Origin: Parapedobacter koreensis
Lineage (GTDB): Bacteria; Bacteroidota; Bacteroidia; Sphingobacteriales; Sphingobacteriaceae
NCBI RefSeq assembly: GCF_900109365.1
Contig: NZ_FNZR01000014.1
Coordinates: 1-64,000 of the forward strand
DNA length: 64,000 nt
Direction: 5' to 3'
The translations under genes and the position numbers were made by a program. The number at the start of each line of letters is the position of its first letter. The first letter of the stretch is position 1. Below are positions 62,489 through 64,000 of this stretch, one piece after another. The notes beneath the pieces were generated by a model that was not told the origin of the DNA, made no database searches, and was given only the letters and a program-made list of their open reading frames with translations.

Positions 62489-62902
62489 ATGACCACGATA
62501 ATGAAAATGACTGAAGACGAAACCATTGAGCTATTGATGAAACACCTCGTTGAAAAAGGATGGCAAATTGACAGCCACTGTTTAGGTCAGACAAAGGGAT
62601 GCGATATCGTCGCATCTAAAGATGGCAATCAAATGTATATTGAAGCTAAAGGAGCCAAGGCTTCGGACAATGCCCCTACCAAAAAGCGGCAGTATTTTGA
62701 TAGTGGGCAGATAAAGACGCATTTTGGAAAAGCGATTGTGAAAACACTCGAACTAAAGTCTTTATATCCAAATGCGCGGTTTGCCATCGCACATCCGGAT
62801 GATATCTCGATACGAAAAGCAATCGGACACCTTACCCCTTTTCTGTCTGCACTGGGTATCATTCATTATTGGGTCTCTGCGGATGGGGATGTGTTACTTT
62901 GA
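62489..62902 (+). CDS. Small PD-(D/E)XK nuclease-like protein
   Basis: A 137-residue protein. After a helix (TIELLMKHLVEKGWQIDSHCLGQTKGCDIVASKDGNQMYIEAKGAKA) the GCDIVA-x8-YIEAKG motif gives D and E-x-K of a restriction-type nuclease core (Mrr/TnsA-like). Then KTHFGKAIVKTLELKSLYPNARFAIAHPDD, as in stand-alone nuclease domains. A role in defence is plausible but unproven. Confidence 0.65.
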   Translation: MTTIMKMTEDETIELLMKHLVEKGWQIDSHCLGQTKGCDIVASKDGNQMYIEAKGAKASDNAPTKKRQYFDSGQIKTHFGKAIVKTLELKSLYPNARFAIAHPDDISIRKAIGHLTPFLSALGIIHYWVSADGDVLL

Positions 62903-62980
62903 CCAATGCAACCTGGATTCTCATAAAATAAGCAAGGTCTGACAGTATTTTGTGGATAGTTTTGAGAGTCTTATATTATA

Positions 62981-63136
62981 ATGATGAATATGAATTCAGA
63001 TTTAACAATGCGCCAAATTGGGGATAACGAACTTGATAAAAAGATATATCGCTTTGTTTCTTTCGATGCGCTATTAGAAATCATTTCTTATAATAGAATT
63101 ACTTTGCCAAAAGTTTCTACATGGGTTTTGGGATAG
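62981..63136 (+). pseudogene. N-terminal fragment of a DUF2971-like protein
   Basis: A 51-codon frame containing KKIYRFVSFDALLEIISYNRITLPKVSTW, similar to the start of DUF2971 proteins (lyRYtSfe-x-aL-x-il-x-n-x-i), after which VLG-stop replaces the expected D-P-F region. About 200 residues are missing. Confidence 0.45.
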
Positions 63137-63202
63137 AAGTCTTTATTTTGTTAAAAAGTGATGTGAATTCAGAGCTTGATGTAATATAGTTAGCCAAGTG
63201 AA

Positions 63203-63234
63203 TTTGCTATTTAACCCCTTAATCCTTAACTTTG
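63203..63234 (+). promoter_or_regulatory. Promoter of the VapBC-like pair
   Basis: TTTG at 63203-63206, a 20-base spacer and TAACTTTG at 63227-63234, 26 bases before the antitoxin start. Confidence 0.6.
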
Positions 63235-63259
63235 TAAATAATAACAAAGCATAACTACC

Positions 63260-63514
63260 ATGCAAGAGGTAACATTGAAATTCAAGAATAGTAAGACAAT
63301 GGAAGCGCTGTTGGACTTCGCAAAGAAGTTTGACGTGGTAGTGGAAAAGAAGGTGCCCATTCAAAAAACGAAAGGCGCGCCGAAATCCGACCAAAACCAA
63401 TTGCCCATTACATTTGCGAAGCACGCCGATGTCACCGCGTTGGCTGGCATTTGGAAAGACAGGGAAATTTCACTTGAGGAATTGAGGAAAGACGCCTGGG
63501 CTGACCGCATATGA
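63260..63514 (+). CDS. VapB-like antitoxin
   Basis: An 84-residue protein, basic in the first two thirds (LLDFAKKFDVVVEKKVPIQKTKGAPKSDQ) with an acidic C-terminal helix (GIWKDREISLEELRKDAWADRI) of the kind that inserts into PIN toxins. Stop and toxin start overlap (ATGA). Confidence 0.8.
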   Translation: MQEVTLKFKNSKTMEALLDFAKKFDVVVEKKVPIQKTKGAPKSDQNQLPITFAKHADVTALAGIWKDREISLEELRKDAWADRI

Positions 63515-63888
63515 GCTACGTCATTTGCGACACCAATATTTTCATCTCGCTTTTTCGGGGTATTGACACAGCCATTGCAGAACTGCAAGCCATCGGCAGC
63601 GAAAATATATTAATTCCTTCCATTTCGGTGATGGAACTTTACCGTGGTATGCGGAATAAAAGTGAACTCACCCAAATGAAGAAAAAACTGAATAACTACA
63701 ACGTAATTCACTATAACGAAGGGGTATCCGAATTGGCTATCAAATTGGTACTGGACTATCGGCTATCACATGACCTCACGATACCGGATGCCATCATCGC
63801 CGCGATGAGTGTCGTTTACGGGATTCCTTTGTTTACCTACAATGTCAAGGATTTCAAATTCATTCCCCGTATAACATTGCATGAATAA
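63511..63888 (+). CDS. VapC-like PIN-domain toxin
   Basis: A 125-residue PIN ribonuclease: D7 (VICDTNIFISLF), the conserved Glu in SVMELYRGM, the D-x-x-I-P-D in HDLTIPDAIIAA and a last Asp in VKDFKFI. The full acidic set is present, so it should be active. It forms a pair with the preceding antitoxin. Confidence 0.9.
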   Translation: MSYVICDTNIFISLFRGIDTAIAELQAIGSENILIPSISVMELYRGMRNKSELTQMKKKLNNYNVIHYNEGVSELAIKLVLDYRLSHDLTIPDAIIAAMSVVYGIPLFTYNVKDFKFIPRITLHE

Positions 63889-63960
63889 TCGTTGCTGTTT
63901 TTAGGGGGGAGGTCAGGTGGTTTTGTGGCCAATGTATTGCCGGGAACTCTCATATAAATC

Positions 63961-63988
63961 AAAAAGCCATGCCCCTTCGGCTATGGCT
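63961..63988 (-). terminator. Terminator facing a gene beyond the right edge
   Basis: AGCCAT and ATGGCT pair around a C/G-rich loop; on the minus strand the stem is followed by TTTTTGATTT. It should end transcription coming from the right, outside this window. Confidence 0.6.
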
Positions 63989-64000
63989 ATCAATAACTGA

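Noticed and set aside
1-64000. CRISPR array, rRNA or tRNA genes
   Set aside because: No regularly spaced repeats, no rRNA stretches and no cloverleaf with a TTCGA-type arm were found by reading.

Overview
The window reads as chromosomal DNA of a Bacteroidota bacterium, most likely of the Sphingobacteriaceae. Supporting this: repeated matches to the Bacteroidota promoter pattern TTTG-N19-21-TAnnTTTG; a SusC/SusD pair; an rpmB-rpmG-DUF4295-ftsY-rimO-bshC block; a PafA-type phosphatase; DUF6266, DUF6520, DUF4153 and DUF4833 families; and few strong Shine-Dalgarno sites. The genus cannot be fixed from sequence alone.

Layout. 1-4.7 kb: a GbsR-like regulator with two paralogous small membrane proteins, an MpaB/DUF2236 protein, and a membrane protein / winged-helix / DUF4153 cluster with a shared palindrome. 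4.7-18.6 kb: a sugar isomerase-like protein, a five-gene operon (two M14 zinc peptidases, an ABC ATPase, two GldF-GldG-type fusion permeases) and an FG-GAP lipoprotein. Three near-identical small RNA-like units lie in this region, each with a perfect promoter, a palindromic operator and a hairpin terminator, and each ends just before the stop codon of an opposing gene. 18.7-36.8 kb: mostly core genes (DUF4833, PepSY, bshC, rimO, ftsY, DUF4295, rpmG, rpmB, rbfA, aat, a two-component system, scpA, dxs, pafA). 36.8-39.9 kb: a broken PIN toxin-antitoxin pair and a DUF6266/DUF5675/small-membrane-protein cassette rich in repeats. 39.9-44.7 kb: a DUF4143 ATPase and an acyltransferase-kinase-LytTR regulator-HTH operon. 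44.9-53.6 kb: an AraC regulator, a RelE/YafQ toxin pair, MauE, DUF6520, SusD, SusC and a TlpA-DUF3738 fusion, probably one functional unit.

53.6-64 kb is a visibly AT-rich accessory island. It opens with about 800 bases of non-coding, hairpin-rich DNA. It then holds an XRE regulator, a TIR-like effector, an unknown membrane protein, a winged-helix protein, a restriction endonuclease with an in-frame stop, an N4/N6 methyltransferase, a second (MjaI-type) endonuclease, a controller protein with a textbook C-box, a second gene with an in-frame stop, a DUF6414 protein, a small PD-(D/E)XK nuclease, a DUF2971 fragment and a VapBC pair. This looks like a defence island in partial decay.

The most unusual signals are the three-copy operator-controlled small RNA family, the structured DNA at the island boundary, and the two endonucleases around one methyltransferase. 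All functional calls come from reading motifs; no database search was run.
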